From a virus: a stretch of 20,814 nt of DNA. The stretch is taken from the IMG/VR virus record IMGVR_UViG_3300047557_003879, positions 1 through 20,814 of that record; one strand, 5' to 3'. The position numbers and the translations under genes are program-made. How positions within the stretch are numbered: the first letter of the stretch is position 1; each line of letters opens with the position of its first letter. Of the stretch, positions 13,966-20,724 are shown piece after piece. Below the pieces are notes generated by a model. The model was not told the DNA's origin and made no database searches. It worked only from the letters and a program-made list of their open reading frames with translations.

Positions 13966-14466
13966 ATGCGAATTTTAACCAATAATAATACTGCTTTTTC
14001 TATAAATCAAGTGCAGGAAGGAATGGACACTTTAAACTATTGTGTCCTTGACTATAGCAACCCTTCTGATGTTGATTACTTCTTTTTGCCTTTATTATTT
14101 TTGGAAAGTTTTTATAGTCCATGTATAGATGTAAAAATAGGTCCTTATTGTATACAGATGCCACTAGATTGGTGTGTTTTAATAGGGGATGTAAATCTTG
14201 GTGATTTAGAAGTCATGCCCCTAGTTTACTTGATGGATAAGGATTTTGATGTTTTTTGTTTCAATCCTATACAAGGTTATATGCCTAAATTTCATAAATT
14301 AGAAATATTAAATACTTGGCCTGATGTAAAATGGTTTTTTCCAAAACTTAAACCGGGTCACATTCTGGCAATTCCTTTATCAGAAGAAAATAATTCATTA
14401 TGTGCTTTTTTTGTAAAAGAACAAAATAAATTACCTGATACAATTGATATAAGAAAAATGTTTTAA
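13966..14466 (+). CDS. Conserved phage protein of unknown function after uvsW
   Basis: The 166-residue protein resembles a family I recall from other T4-like phages without known role. It is rich in hydrophobic and aromatic residues, mostly strands, with the segments NYCVLDYSNP, FFLPLLFLESF, IQMPLDWCVLIGD, LGDLEVMPLVYL, CFNPIQGYMP and WFFPKLKPGHILAIPL. The hydrophobic stretches are interrupted by charged residues and are unlikely to span a membrane. No ribosome-binding site stronger than GAAAG is present. It is separated from uvsW by 52 bases and followed by the hairpin that ends the convergent gene. Confidence 0.8.
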   Translation: MRILTNNNTAFSINQVQEGMDTLNYCVLDYSNPSDVDYFFLPLLFLESFYSPCIDVKIGPYCIQMPLDWCVLIGDVNLGDLEVMPLVYLMDKDFDVFCFNPIQGYMPKFHKLEILNTWPDVKWFFPKLKPGHILAIPLSEENNSLCAFFVKEQNKLPDTIDIRKMF

Positions 14467-14513
14467 AAAAGTACACCCTCAATAGTTGCTAAGGCGTTCT
14501 ATTGAGGGTGTAC
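14465..14513 (-). terminator. Long perfect hairpin between convergent genes
   Basis: GTACACCCTCAATAG (14471-14485) and CTATTGAGGGTGTAC (14499-14513) form a 15-base perfect stem with a 13-base loop. On the minus strand the stem is followed by TTTTTT (14465-14470 reversed), so it is a proper intrinsic terminator for the minus-strand gene at 14545-15639. It may also stop plus-strand transcription from the uvsW side, but that side has no T-run. Confidence 0.85.
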
Positions 14514-14544
14514 CGAGTCTACCTGATTTGGCACAGGTTACTTA

Positions 14545-15639
14545 TTAGGCACTTTGAATTCGTGCTTGATTACTTGCGGTTAGGTCTCTATTACTCATAA
14601 TCCAATCAAATTCATTGCCATTATATGTGTAAACAGTTCTATTTCTGATTTCTTGTGCATATTGAACTGTGTTGATTGGTCCAAGTGTTACGGATGGGAT
14701 TGCTGTATATGCTGATCCACCATTTGTAATGGTCACACCTGAAATGCTACCTGCTGCATTGACAGTAGCAGTTGCGGCGGCGCTACCAGAACTAAATGTC
14801 ACGGCAGCAATATCAAAGTCAGTTCCACCGTTTGTGACAACGACGTTGCTGACAGTCCAAGTAGCATTTACTGTTGCTCCAGTGCCAGCACCACTTGTAG
14901 TAGTTGAGACAGGGTTTGCTGGTAGTGCACTGAATACACCCCTGGTGGCTACTGTCAAGTTTGCAAGGCCCCAGCGAACGTTAAATGTGGCACCAGATCC
15001 GTTGCTTGCACTGTTGCTACCCTGCAAGGTTGTTCCAGAAATAGTCTGAATACCGGCAGCGTTACGGATGCCGCCTCCAGCTACTTCTGTAAATCCAGTT
15101 ATTGATCCACCAGCACCTGTGCTTGATACGGTGATTACTGCGTTGCTTACCCAACCGGCTCCACCAAACGTAATCTGGTTGCCAATCTGATAGTTTGTTC
15201 CAGCAGCGTTAATTGCCAAGTTGCCAACTCTAATGCCAGTAACGGTGTAACTAGCCACGGCAGTGTTTGTTCCACCGAGAAGAGTCACTGTGTCGTTGAT
15301 CTCGTAGTCAGCTGTGATAACACCAGTCCCACTAACAGCAATTGTTGCGTCACTTGCTCCCATACGTACTGTGCCTGTAGCGCCAGATCCACTTGCACCA
15401 TATGGTGTAACAGTGATATTTGCTTGACCTTGCTGTAAAGCTACACCACCCTGGGCTAGTTTTACGACCCCGGTATACGCACCATCAGCGGTTGTCATTT
15501 TATATGATTTGTTCGCTACCTGTTTGTTGATGTATGATAATGCAGGGGCTGGTGCTCCTGGTATCCATGCGGTTGCTTGTATTTGTTGTCCTGATTGGCT
15601 TGTATTGCCAATAAATCTATTATTAATAGGGCGACCCAT
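14545..15639 (-). CDS. Repeat-rich beta-structured virion protein (fibre or decoration type)
   Basis: The 364-residue protein is very rich in Gly, Ala, Thr, Ser, Val and Asn and contains imperfect repeats of about 40-60 residues with the pattern GTGV..YEINDTVTL, GTNYQIGNQITFGG and GGSAYTAIPSVTLG, that is, strand-turn-strand units seen in phage fibre and capsid-decoration proteins. The opening MGRPINNRFIGNTSQSG and the close FDWIMSNRDLTASNQARI look conserved in marine T4-like phages. AAGGAG lies 6 bases before its ATG. Its base composition is clearly GC-richer than the flanking genes. It stands alone on the minus strand between recombination and replication genes, with its own terminator, and looks like an insertion into the early region. 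Confidence 0.75.
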   Translation of the reverse strand: MGRPINNRFIGNTSQSGQQIQATAWIPGAPAPALSYINKQVANKSYKMTTADGAYTGVVKLAQGGVALQQGQANITVTPYGASGSGATGTVRMGASDATIAVSGTGVITADYEINDTVTLLGGTNTAVASYTVTGIRVGNLAINAAGTNYQIGNQITFGGAGWVSNAVITVSSTGAGGSITGFTEVAGGGIRNAAGIQTISGTTLQGSNSASNGSGATFNVRWGLANLTVATRGVFSALPANPVSTTTSGAGTGATVNATWTVSNVVVTNGGTDFDIAAVTFSSGSAAATATVNAAGSISGVTITNGGSAYTAIPSVTLGPINTVQYAQEIRNRTVYTYNGNEFDWIMSNRDLTASNQARIQSA

Positions 15640-15784
15640 TTTTTTCTCCTTAAATCCGTTCTAGGGCTACGCGGTGGGTACCGCATAATTAGAATACATG
15701 TATATTTAGTATTAAAATTAAAATATAGGTAGTAAGACCTTGAGAAATGACAAAAGCTGGTCTAAAATAGGTTAGAGGTTTGTA
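15640..15784. promoter_or_regulatory. Divergent intergenic region
   Basis: The 145 bases between the minus-strand structural gene and the plus-strand operon must hold promoters for both. On the minus strand ACTAAATA (15703-15710) is a poor late-type box, 63 bases from the start. A short stem GCGGT/ACCGC (15671-15684) lies in the leader of the minus gene. AGAGG at 15774-15778 is the ribosome-binding site for ATG 15785. No other convincing signal is seen. Confidence 0.35.
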
Positions 15785-16285
15785 ATGTCACAAAATAAAG
15801 ACCGAAAACTTGATCTTAATAAGACACTATTAGCACTGGATAGGAAAGATCTAGAGTTTTATGATTCATTAACTGCAGAAGAAAAGAAATCCTATACTCC
15901 ATTGATACTAATGAGATATATGAGTCTTTTAACAGATCAAAATCCAAATATAATTTACGCAGTTTTGGCCACTAATGACTTGGTAAATCTGGGGTTTTGG
16001 CAGTTAACTAAATATCCAGATCTGCAACATCTTCTTCTGTGTCTAGCCGGAACTGGATCAAAGCAGTATCATTCTTGGATTCCAGTGAAAAATAAAAAAA
16101 GATCAAACAAATTACATTCATGGGTGTTAGATTTATACCCTGATTACAATGAAGCTGAAATAAAACTATTTTTGTCAAAGTTCACGGCTGACTCATTCAA
16201 TGAGTTTCTCAGAGATTTAGGCATGTCTGATACTGATATAAAAGAAATGGTTACATCATGGAAAAAGTACCATGAACTCACATGA
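15785..16285 (+). CDS. Possible sliding-clamp loader small subunit (gp62-like)
   Basis: The 166-residue protein has the layout I associate with gp62-like clamp-loader subunits of marine T4-like phages: a short opening helix, EEKKSYTPLILMRYMSLL (a Y-x-P-x-I-x2-R-x2-S pattern), ATNDLVN, a helix with LQHLLLCLAG, a basic HSWIPVKNKKR turn, then YPDYNEAEIKLFLSKFT and a C-terminal helix. T4 gp62 is 187 residues and loads the gp45 clamp with gp44; neither gp44 nor gp45 lies in this window. Alternatives are an unrelated conserved protein. It overlaps the zinc-finger gene by 14 bases. Confidence 0.45.
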   Translation: MSQNKDRKLDLNKTLLALDRKDLEFYDSLTAEEKKSYTPLILMRYMSLLTDQNPNIIYAVLATNDLVNLGFWQLTKYPDLQHLLLCLAGTGSKQYHSWIPVKNKKRSNKLHSWVLDLYPDYNEAEIKLFLSKFTADSFNEFLRDLGMSDTDIKEMVTSWKKYHELT

Positions 16286-16958
16286 ATGTGACTTTTGTAA
16301 GAAAACATTTGTAAAAGAAATCACATTGTTAAGCCATTCTTGCGAAAAAAAACAACGGTGGTTTAATAAAGATAGTGTTGAATCTAGGATTTCTTTTTTA
16401 GCATGGAACAGATTTTATACTTTGGCTAACCTAAACAAAAATAAAGATTTCTATGCAAATTTTAGAAATTTCATAGACAGTAAATATTACAATTCTTTCT
16501 ATAAATTTGGAAAATATATTGTGTCAATTGATGCAGTTGAATCTGGAAAATTTATTGATTATGTAATAAAAAACAATTTGCCTATTGATAAATGGACACA
16601 CCATGATGTTTATGAAACTTATATACGGCAACTTATATCTCAAGAATCTGCTGACCATGCAATTGAAAGAACAATAAAATTAATTGATAAATGGGGCATT
16701 GAAACAAACAACCTGTGGACTGATTTCTTCAGAATAGTAAATCCTGGGCAGCTTATATTATGGCTTAAAGGGGGAAGAATATCACCATGGGTGATATATA
16801 ATATAGATAGTGCTGCGGATTTTTTTAATAGATGTACACCAGAACAATTGGCTATAATAAAAGATGTTGCACCTATATCTGTTTGGAAGGTTAAATTTAA
16901 CAATAATAAAGAAACGTGTGACATTATAAGAGAAACTTTAAAAAAGAGTGGAATGTAA
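16272..16958 (+). CDS. Conserved phage protein with N-terminal zinc finger
   Basis: The 228-residue protein starts with a compact CCHC finger, ECDFCKKTF...LLSHSC, with Cys6, Cys9, His22 and Cys24 as the likely ligands, followed by a basic EKKQRWFNKD stretch. The remaining 190 residues are helical, with ISFLAWNRFYTLA, SKYYNSFYKFGKYI, KFIDYVIKNN and GGRISPWVIYN segments. I recall a matching family in T4-like phages, without known function. The finger suggests contact with nucleic acid. It overlaps the gene before and is followed within 1 base by the coiled-coil ORF, so the four genes from 15785 to 17834 form one unit. Confidence 0.8.
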   Translation: MNSHECDFCKKTFVKEITLLSHSCEKKQRWFNKDSVESRISFLAWNRFYTLANLNKNKDFYANFRNFIDSKYYNSFYKFGKYIVSIDAVESGKFIDYVIKNNLPIDKWTHHDVYETYIRQLISQESADHAIERTIKLIDKWGIETNNLWTDFFRIVNPGQLILWLKGGRISPWVIYNIDSAADFFNRCTPEQLAIIKDVAPISVWKVKFNNNKETCDIIRETLKKSGM

Positions 16959-16959
16959 T

Positions 16960-17250
16960 ATGGATAATGAAATGTATATAACTGACGAATCAGATGACGA
17001 TAATCAAAAACCCCCCAGTGCAATACTAACACGTCGTGGAAAAACTCATCTTATTACACTTGGTGATAAACAATTTGAAATTGTAGATCCTGTGCTTGTT
17101 ATGCAACTAGAGACGCTAATTAAAAAACTTGAAAATAGAATTTCAGCACTGGAACATGAACTTGTACAAACAAAAGCAAGGCTGGGTAGAACAGACAGAA
17201 AGATCAATGAAACCGTTATGGAATTAAACAACAAGGTTGACTACGAATGA
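16960..17250 (+). CDS. Small coiled-coil protein
   Basis: GTG 16948 also opens the frame, but ATG 16960, one base after the previous stop, is the likelier start and gives 96 residues. The N-terminus is acidic (DESDDDN); a middle part with RRGKTHLITLGDKQFEIVDP looks like strands; residues about 45-92 form a heptad-patterned coiled coil (LETLIKKLENRISALEHEL and onward). Such proteins usually form dimers or trimers. It overlaps the DnaE-like gene by ATGA, so the two are translationally coupled. No function is recognised. Confidence 0.75.
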   Translation: MDNEMYITDESDDDNQKPPSAILTRRGKTHLITLGDKQFEIVDPVLVMQLETLIKKLENRISALEHELVQTKARLGRTDRKINETVMELNNKVDYE

Positions 17251-17834
17251 ATTCAGTAGGAGATGTTGATATTGATTTTGCAGATCGAACTCTGGCACTG
17301 TCATTTTTAGATCATATACCGGCATCAATAATTTCCAAAAATAAAATTGAAAAACACACCACTGGTGTTTATTTTCATGTTGTCCCAGTAGATCCATTGT
17401 CCAATCTTTGCAGCATTGATTATGATCGTGCCTCTATGATGAATTGTTACAAAATAGATTTGCTTAATGTTTCTGTTTATCAACAAATTAAAGATGAAGA
17501 GCAGCTGTTAAATCTTATTAATTGTGAAATTGATTTTAAAATTTTTGATGATGAATCCTTCACATCCAAGGTTATACACTTTAGCAATCACGCGCCTCTT
17601 GTTTCTCAACTTAAACCAAGAAGCATTGAACATATTGCTATGATTCTCGCATTGATACGTCCAGGTAAAAAATACTTAATTTCAGATGCAATAAGTAATG
17701 GATTATCGTCAATTCAAGATAAAATATGGCTTGATGAAAACAACGGTCTATTCACATTCAAAAAATCTCATTCATTTGGTTATGCCATGCTAGTCAAAGT
17801 TCATGCATGTCTTTTAGTTCAACAATCTGCTTGA
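17247..17834 (+). CDS. Miniature DnaE-like (bacterial PolIII alpha palm-like) protein
   Basis: The 195-residue protein carries, in the same order, the palm motifs of the bacterial replicative polymerase DnaE. GDVDIDFADR (5-14) corresponds to PDFDVDF with the two catalytic Asp (here Asp8, Asp10). KHTTGVYF (36-43) corresponds to KHAGGVVI. YKIDLLNV (68-75) corresponds to VKFDFLGL with the third catalytic Asp (here Asp71). QLKPRSIEHIA...ALIRPG (121-140) corresponds to [20 protein letters not shown], and FKKSHSFGYAM (171-181) to FNKSHSAAYAL. DnaE is about 1160 residues in E. coli; the PHP, most of the fingers, beta-binding and tau-binding parts are missing. It may be a degenerate or repurposed palm, a decoy for the host replisome, or a partner of the neighbouring replication proteins. 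Activity cannot be judged from the sequence. Confidence 0.65.
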   Translation: MNSVGDVDIDFADRTLALSFLDHIPASIISKNKIEKHTTGVYFHVVPVDPLSNLCSIDYDRASMMNCYKIDLLNVSVYQQIKDEEQLLNLINCEIDFKIFDDESFTSKVIHFSNHAPLVSQLKPRSIEHIAMILALIRPGKKYLISDAISNGLSSIQDKIWLDENNGLFTFKKSHSFGYAMLVKVHACLLVQQSA

Positions 17835-17882
17835 CTAGTCCACCGTAATAGTGCATTATTAAACAAAATATGGAGGTTTATT

Positions 17883-18347
17883 TTGGATAATATCATTGAT
17901 TTTTCAGTTTCTGAAAATATTTTTGGCTTTACAGTTCGTGGTCATTCTAAGAATGGGGATTGGAATAATATTGTCGTGGAGAATGAAAGTCAAAATCCAC
18001 TTGAGAATTTTTCTGAAACAGAAATTCATGGTCGAATTTTTCGCAATCCTAACACAAGCCTAGAGAACCTTACCGAAACGTTTCGTCAACTGCCAAAATG
18101 TTTAGAAAACAAATATTCATTGAAATGCTGGGTTCACGAAACGAAAGTGTATTCTCTAATTACTGTTGATGAGGCAGATGCAGCCATGTTTTATTGGAAG
18201 CTATCCAACATTTGGGAAAACTGGTCTAAAAACGCTGAAAAAGAACATTGGGAGTCTGTTGCTGAGTCTAAAAGTAATAAACTAATTGTTGATGAAAATG
18301 GCAAGGTAAAGGTCCGCGTTACTGTTAATACTCTAAACGATTCTTAA
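17883..18347 (+). CDS. Unknown protein with TTG start
   Basis: The frame opens at TTG 17883, 6 bases after a strong GGAGG (17872-17876), so TTG is very probably the true start; no ATG lies nearby. The 154-residue product is soluble, acidic and Trp-rich, with strand-like segments (FGFTVRGHS, SLKCWVHETKVYSLITVDEA) and a helix around AAMFYWKLSNIWENWSKNAEKEHWE. I do not recognise it. Its stop codon overlaps the stop of the minus-strand gene at 18344 in a TTAA palindrome. Confidence 0.75.
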   Translation: MDNIIDFSVSENIFGFTVRGHSKNGDWNNIVVENESQNPLENFSETEIHGRIFRNPNTSLENLTETFRQLPKCLENKYSLKCWVHETKVYSLITVDEADAAMFYWKLSNIWENWSKNAEKEHWESVAESKSNKLIVDENGKVKVRVTVNTLNDS

Positions 18348-18715
18348 GCTTTTGCCAGTTTAATAGTTCTTTTTTTCAATCTACGGTTGATAAGGTCCAG
18401 CATATTAACTGCTGGACCTTCAACTATTACTGCATCTTTTCTTGCAAATGTTTTTAAATACTTTTTAAATGGCTTAAATTTTTCTCGCAGAAAAAGATTT
18501 ATGGGGATTGTACGGTTACTCTCCCACCACCACGTATCGCCATATTCCAGAAAAGATTTTTTTTGTTCGTGTGTGAATGATTGATCAAGTACATATATGC
18601 TTATAAAGCTTGTATCTGCATGTTGTACTATTCCTATGTATTCTTTTTCTAAATAGGTAATTATAGTCAAGAAAGGAAACTTTTCTTGTAAAACTTTATG
18701 TGTATCTTTGTTCAT
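18344..18715 (-). CDS. Conserved phage protein of unknown function, convergent
   Basis: The 123-residue protein starts at ATG 18713-18715 on the minus strand with AAGGAG just upstream (18720-18725) and a perfect TATAAATA further up. It shows LTIITYLEKEYIGIVQH (strands), DQSFTHEQKKSFLEYGDTWWWESN, RTIPINLFLREKF and a basic C-terminus (NRRLKKRTIKLAKA). The TWWWESNRxIPIN block is, from memory, typical of a conserved family of T4-like phages with no known role. The basic tail would allow nucleic acid binding. It is the second gene of the window on the minus strand. Confidence 0.8.
   Translation of the reverse strand: MNKDTHKVLQEKFPFLTIITYLEKEYIGIVQHADTSFISIYVLDQSFTHEQKKSFLEYGDTWWWESNRTIPINLFLREKFKPFKKYLKTFARKDAVIVEGPAVNMLDLINRRLKKRTIKLAKA
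18392..18420. repeat. Perfect 11-base inverted repeat inside the minus-strand gene
   Basis: AAGGTCCAGCA (18392-18402) and TGCTGGACCTT (18410-18420) pair perfectly with a 7-base loop. It lies inside coding DNA of the minus gene, 45 bases beyond the stop of the convergent plus-strand gene. No T-run follows on either strand. The gene pair overlaps at the stops, so the space for an ordinary terminator is missing, and this hairpin may serve that purpose for the plus-strand transcript. Confidence 0.6.
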
Positions 18716-18736
18716 ATTACTCCTTGATGGTGTGCA

Positions 18737-18744
18737 TATTTATA
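18737..18744 (-). promoter_or_regulatory. Late promoter box TATAAATA on the minus strand
   Basis: TATTTATA on the plus strand reads TATAAATA on the minus strand, an exact T4 late box, 21 bases before the ATG of the minus-strand gene at 18715. The spacing agrees with the plus-strand boxes. Confidence 0.6.
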
Positions 18745-18772
18745 CTTTAAATTACAAGTAAATAATCAAATT

Positions 18773-18780
18773 AATAAATA
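18773..18780 (+). promoter_or_regulatory. Late-promoter-like box AATAAATA
   Basis: AATAAATA lies 24 bases before ATG 18805, the start of a structural gene, back to back with the minus-strand box at 18737. GAAGG at 18786-18790 may serve as ribosome-binding site, though it is rather far from the ATG. Confidence 0.45.
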
Positions 18781-18804
18781 GTATAGAAGGAAATCGCATA
18801 ATTC

Positions 18805-19665
18805 ATGGTAGACCAAGTTTTGTTCAAATTCAAAGAATATGTACAGCTATGGCTTACCAATGGAAATGTGCCAAATACAAATCCGCCCATGATTCAATAT
18901 GATACTAAAATTTACAAAGGTGCAACAAATACTATAGATTTTGTTGTCAGAAATAATGATAGAAAACCTGTTAACCTTGTTGGATATCAAATAGAAGCGT
19001 TAATTGAACGGGTAGAAAACCCTGAATTACTTTTGACAAAAACAGTGCAGGCTACTGAGGAAACAAGTGGAAAAGCTCAGTTAATATTATACCCAGGTGA
19101 CATAGAATCTTGGTATGGTGGTTTTTACAGATATACAATACGACTGACTGACATAACAGGTAAGCAGACATACCTATACACAGATGTAAACCGAAGCACT
19201 TATAATAGTTTTGAATTAATTGAAGGTTTACAACAAGCTTTGGCACCAGCTATAGAAATAAACAACTCTCAGTTTACTCCCTATAGTCTTTCATATTATA
19301 ATACTGGTGCCCCAAATGCACCGCTTCCATACGATGGATTTGAGAATATATGGACTACAGGGGCATTGCAGGGTGATGCACAAAAAATGCAAAGCAACGG
19401 CATGCACACGGTTGTCGCCTACACAAGTCACAATTTTATTGGACGATTTTGGATTCAGGGTAGCTTAAGTGTGGATGCACCTCAAGAAACAGACTGGTTT
19501 GATATTAAATTAATGCCTGGATCAAATTTCTTTTCATATACAGCTTATGACAGTCCAAAAATTCGCGCATTTAACTTTACAGGTAATTATTATTGGGTTA
19601 GAATGTTCTATCAGGCTAATGAAGTTAATAAAGGCTTTTTTGATAAAATTTTGTACAAGGCATAA
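18805..19665 (+). CDS. Probable virion protein with N-terminal Ig-like (BppU-type) domain
   Basis: The 286-residue protein has a beta-rich N-terminal domain at about residues 28-125: IYKGATNTIDFVVRNND, LVGYQIEALIER, AQLILYPGDIESWYGG and YRYTIRLTD. This order is the one seen in the N-terminal domain of baseplate upper (BppU-type) proteins, which anchors a receptor-binding part to the virion. The second half (about 170-286) is a separate beta domain with FIGRFWIQGSL, TDWFDIKL and NYYWVRMFYQ, a pattern of a jelly-roll-like domain common in fibres and decoration proteins. It has its own late-type box. I cannot name the protein; tail fibre, baseplate or head decoration are all possible. Confidence 0.65.
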   Translation: MVDQVLFKFKEYVQLWLTNGNVPNTNPPMIQYDTKIYKGATNTIDFVVRNNDRKPVNLVGYQIEALIERVENPELLLTKTVQATEETSGKAQLILYPGDIESWYGGFYRYTIRLTDITGKQTYLYTDVNRSTYNSFELIEGLQQALAPAIEINNSQFTPYSLSYYNTGAPNAPLPYDGFENIWTTGALQGDAQKMQSNGMHTVVAYTSHNFIGRFWIQGSLSVDAPQETDWFDIKLMPGSNFFSYTAYDSPKIRAFNFTGNYYWVRMFYQANEVNKGFFDKILYKA

Positions 19666-19700
19666 CTTGCTATCTCAGTAGCTTCTTGGCACAATATAGT

Positions 19701-20720
19701 ATGACAACTATACATGATCTTGTTTTAGAATTCATACCTCATAAAAGAAAACAAAACATAAAAGGATGGATAACCTTTGACGCACCATGCTGTCATCACA
19801 GAGGACACAACAGGGATAAACGTGGTCGTGGTAATATGTTTTTAGATCCTGTTGGATCATTAGCAATTAACTGTTACAATTGTGGCTTCAAGTCTGTTTT
19901 TAAAGACGACACATTAACATCGTCGTTTGAAACCTGGATGATTTGGTTGGGTGTACCACAAGATAAAATTCAGCAGCTTAAGTTAGAGTTACTAACTAAA
20001 AGACTTCACGGGGTGGAAAACAACCAATCTAAACCGTTATTTTTCCAGTATTCCAATAAATTTCCTGAAATTCAGTTACCTGATAAGTCAATAGAAATAT
20101 CAAATAATTCACCTGAAAAATCAAAATTTTATGCAAATTGTGTAAAATATCTTGAAGATCGTGGTAATGTAATACGTCATGGATGGAAATATTTTTGGTC
20201 TAACAACATCCAAAATCAACTTAATAATCGAATAATTATACCTTTTATGTATTATGGAAAAATCGTTGGGTGGACTGGAAGATATGCTGGAAAGCCTAAT
20301 AAAACCACATCCAAATATTTCAACGGATGTAAACCTCAAAATTACTTGTTTAACGCAGATGTTATGGCTATTCCAACAAGAAAATTCATAATTATATCAG
20401 AAGGGCCATTAGATGCTATAGCTACTGATGGTGTTGGGGCATTAGGTAAACAATTAAGTGCTGTGCAAATTTCTTGGATTAACTCGTTTGATAAAGAAGT
20501 TATTATACTTCCTGATCGTGAAAAAGATAACCAAGATCTTATTGACACCGCAATTTCGCAGGGTTGGTCAGTAAGTTTTCCAGAATGGGAACAATCAATA
20601 AAAGATGCAGCGGATGCTTCCAAACTATATGGAAAATTATGTACAATACATACTGTGCTTAAATACCGAACCGATAATAAGTTGCAAATTGGAATAAAAA
20701 GAAAAATGTTTAAAGGTTAA
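19701..20720 (+). CDS. 61: DNA primase (T4 gp61-like)
   Basis: TTG 19686 opens the frame, but ATG 19701 gives 339 residues, near T4 gp61 (342); neither start has a clear ribosome-binding site. A zinc-binding region is visible at the N-terminus: APCCHHRGH (Cys30, Cys31, His32, His33) and CYNCGF (Cys58, Cys61). The central part has RIIIPFMYYGKIVGWTGRY, a core segment of DnaG-like primases. The Toprim part follows: IISEGPLDAI with Glu234 and Asp238, then IILPDREKDN with Asp271 and a second acidic position. The enzyme makes the RNA primers for lagging-strand synthesis on ssDNA with gp41. The helicase gene seems to follow directly. Confidence 0.88.
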   Translation: MTTIHDLVLEFIPHKRKQNIKGWITFDAPCCHHRGHNRDKRGRGNMFLDPVGSLAINCYNCGFKSVFKDDTLTSSFETWMIWLGVPQDKIQQLKLELLTKRLHGVENNQSKPLFFQYSNKFPEIQLPDKSIEISNNSPEKSKFYANCVKYLEDRGNVIRHGWKYFWSNNIQNQLNNRIIIPFMYYGKIVGWTGRYAGKPNKTTSKYFNGCKPQNYLFNADVMAIPTRKFIIISEGPLDAIATDGVGALGKQLSAVQISWINSFDKEVIILPDREKDNQDLIDTAISQGWSVSFPEWEQSIKDAADASKLYGKLCTIHTVLKYRTDNKLQIGIKRKMFKG

Positions 20721-20724
20721 AAAT

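Noticed and set aside
14669-15049. Plus-strand open frame opposite the GC-richer structural gene
   Set aside because: It is the antisense shadow of the repetitive minus-strand gene, has no ribosome-binding site and a composition typical of a shadow frame.
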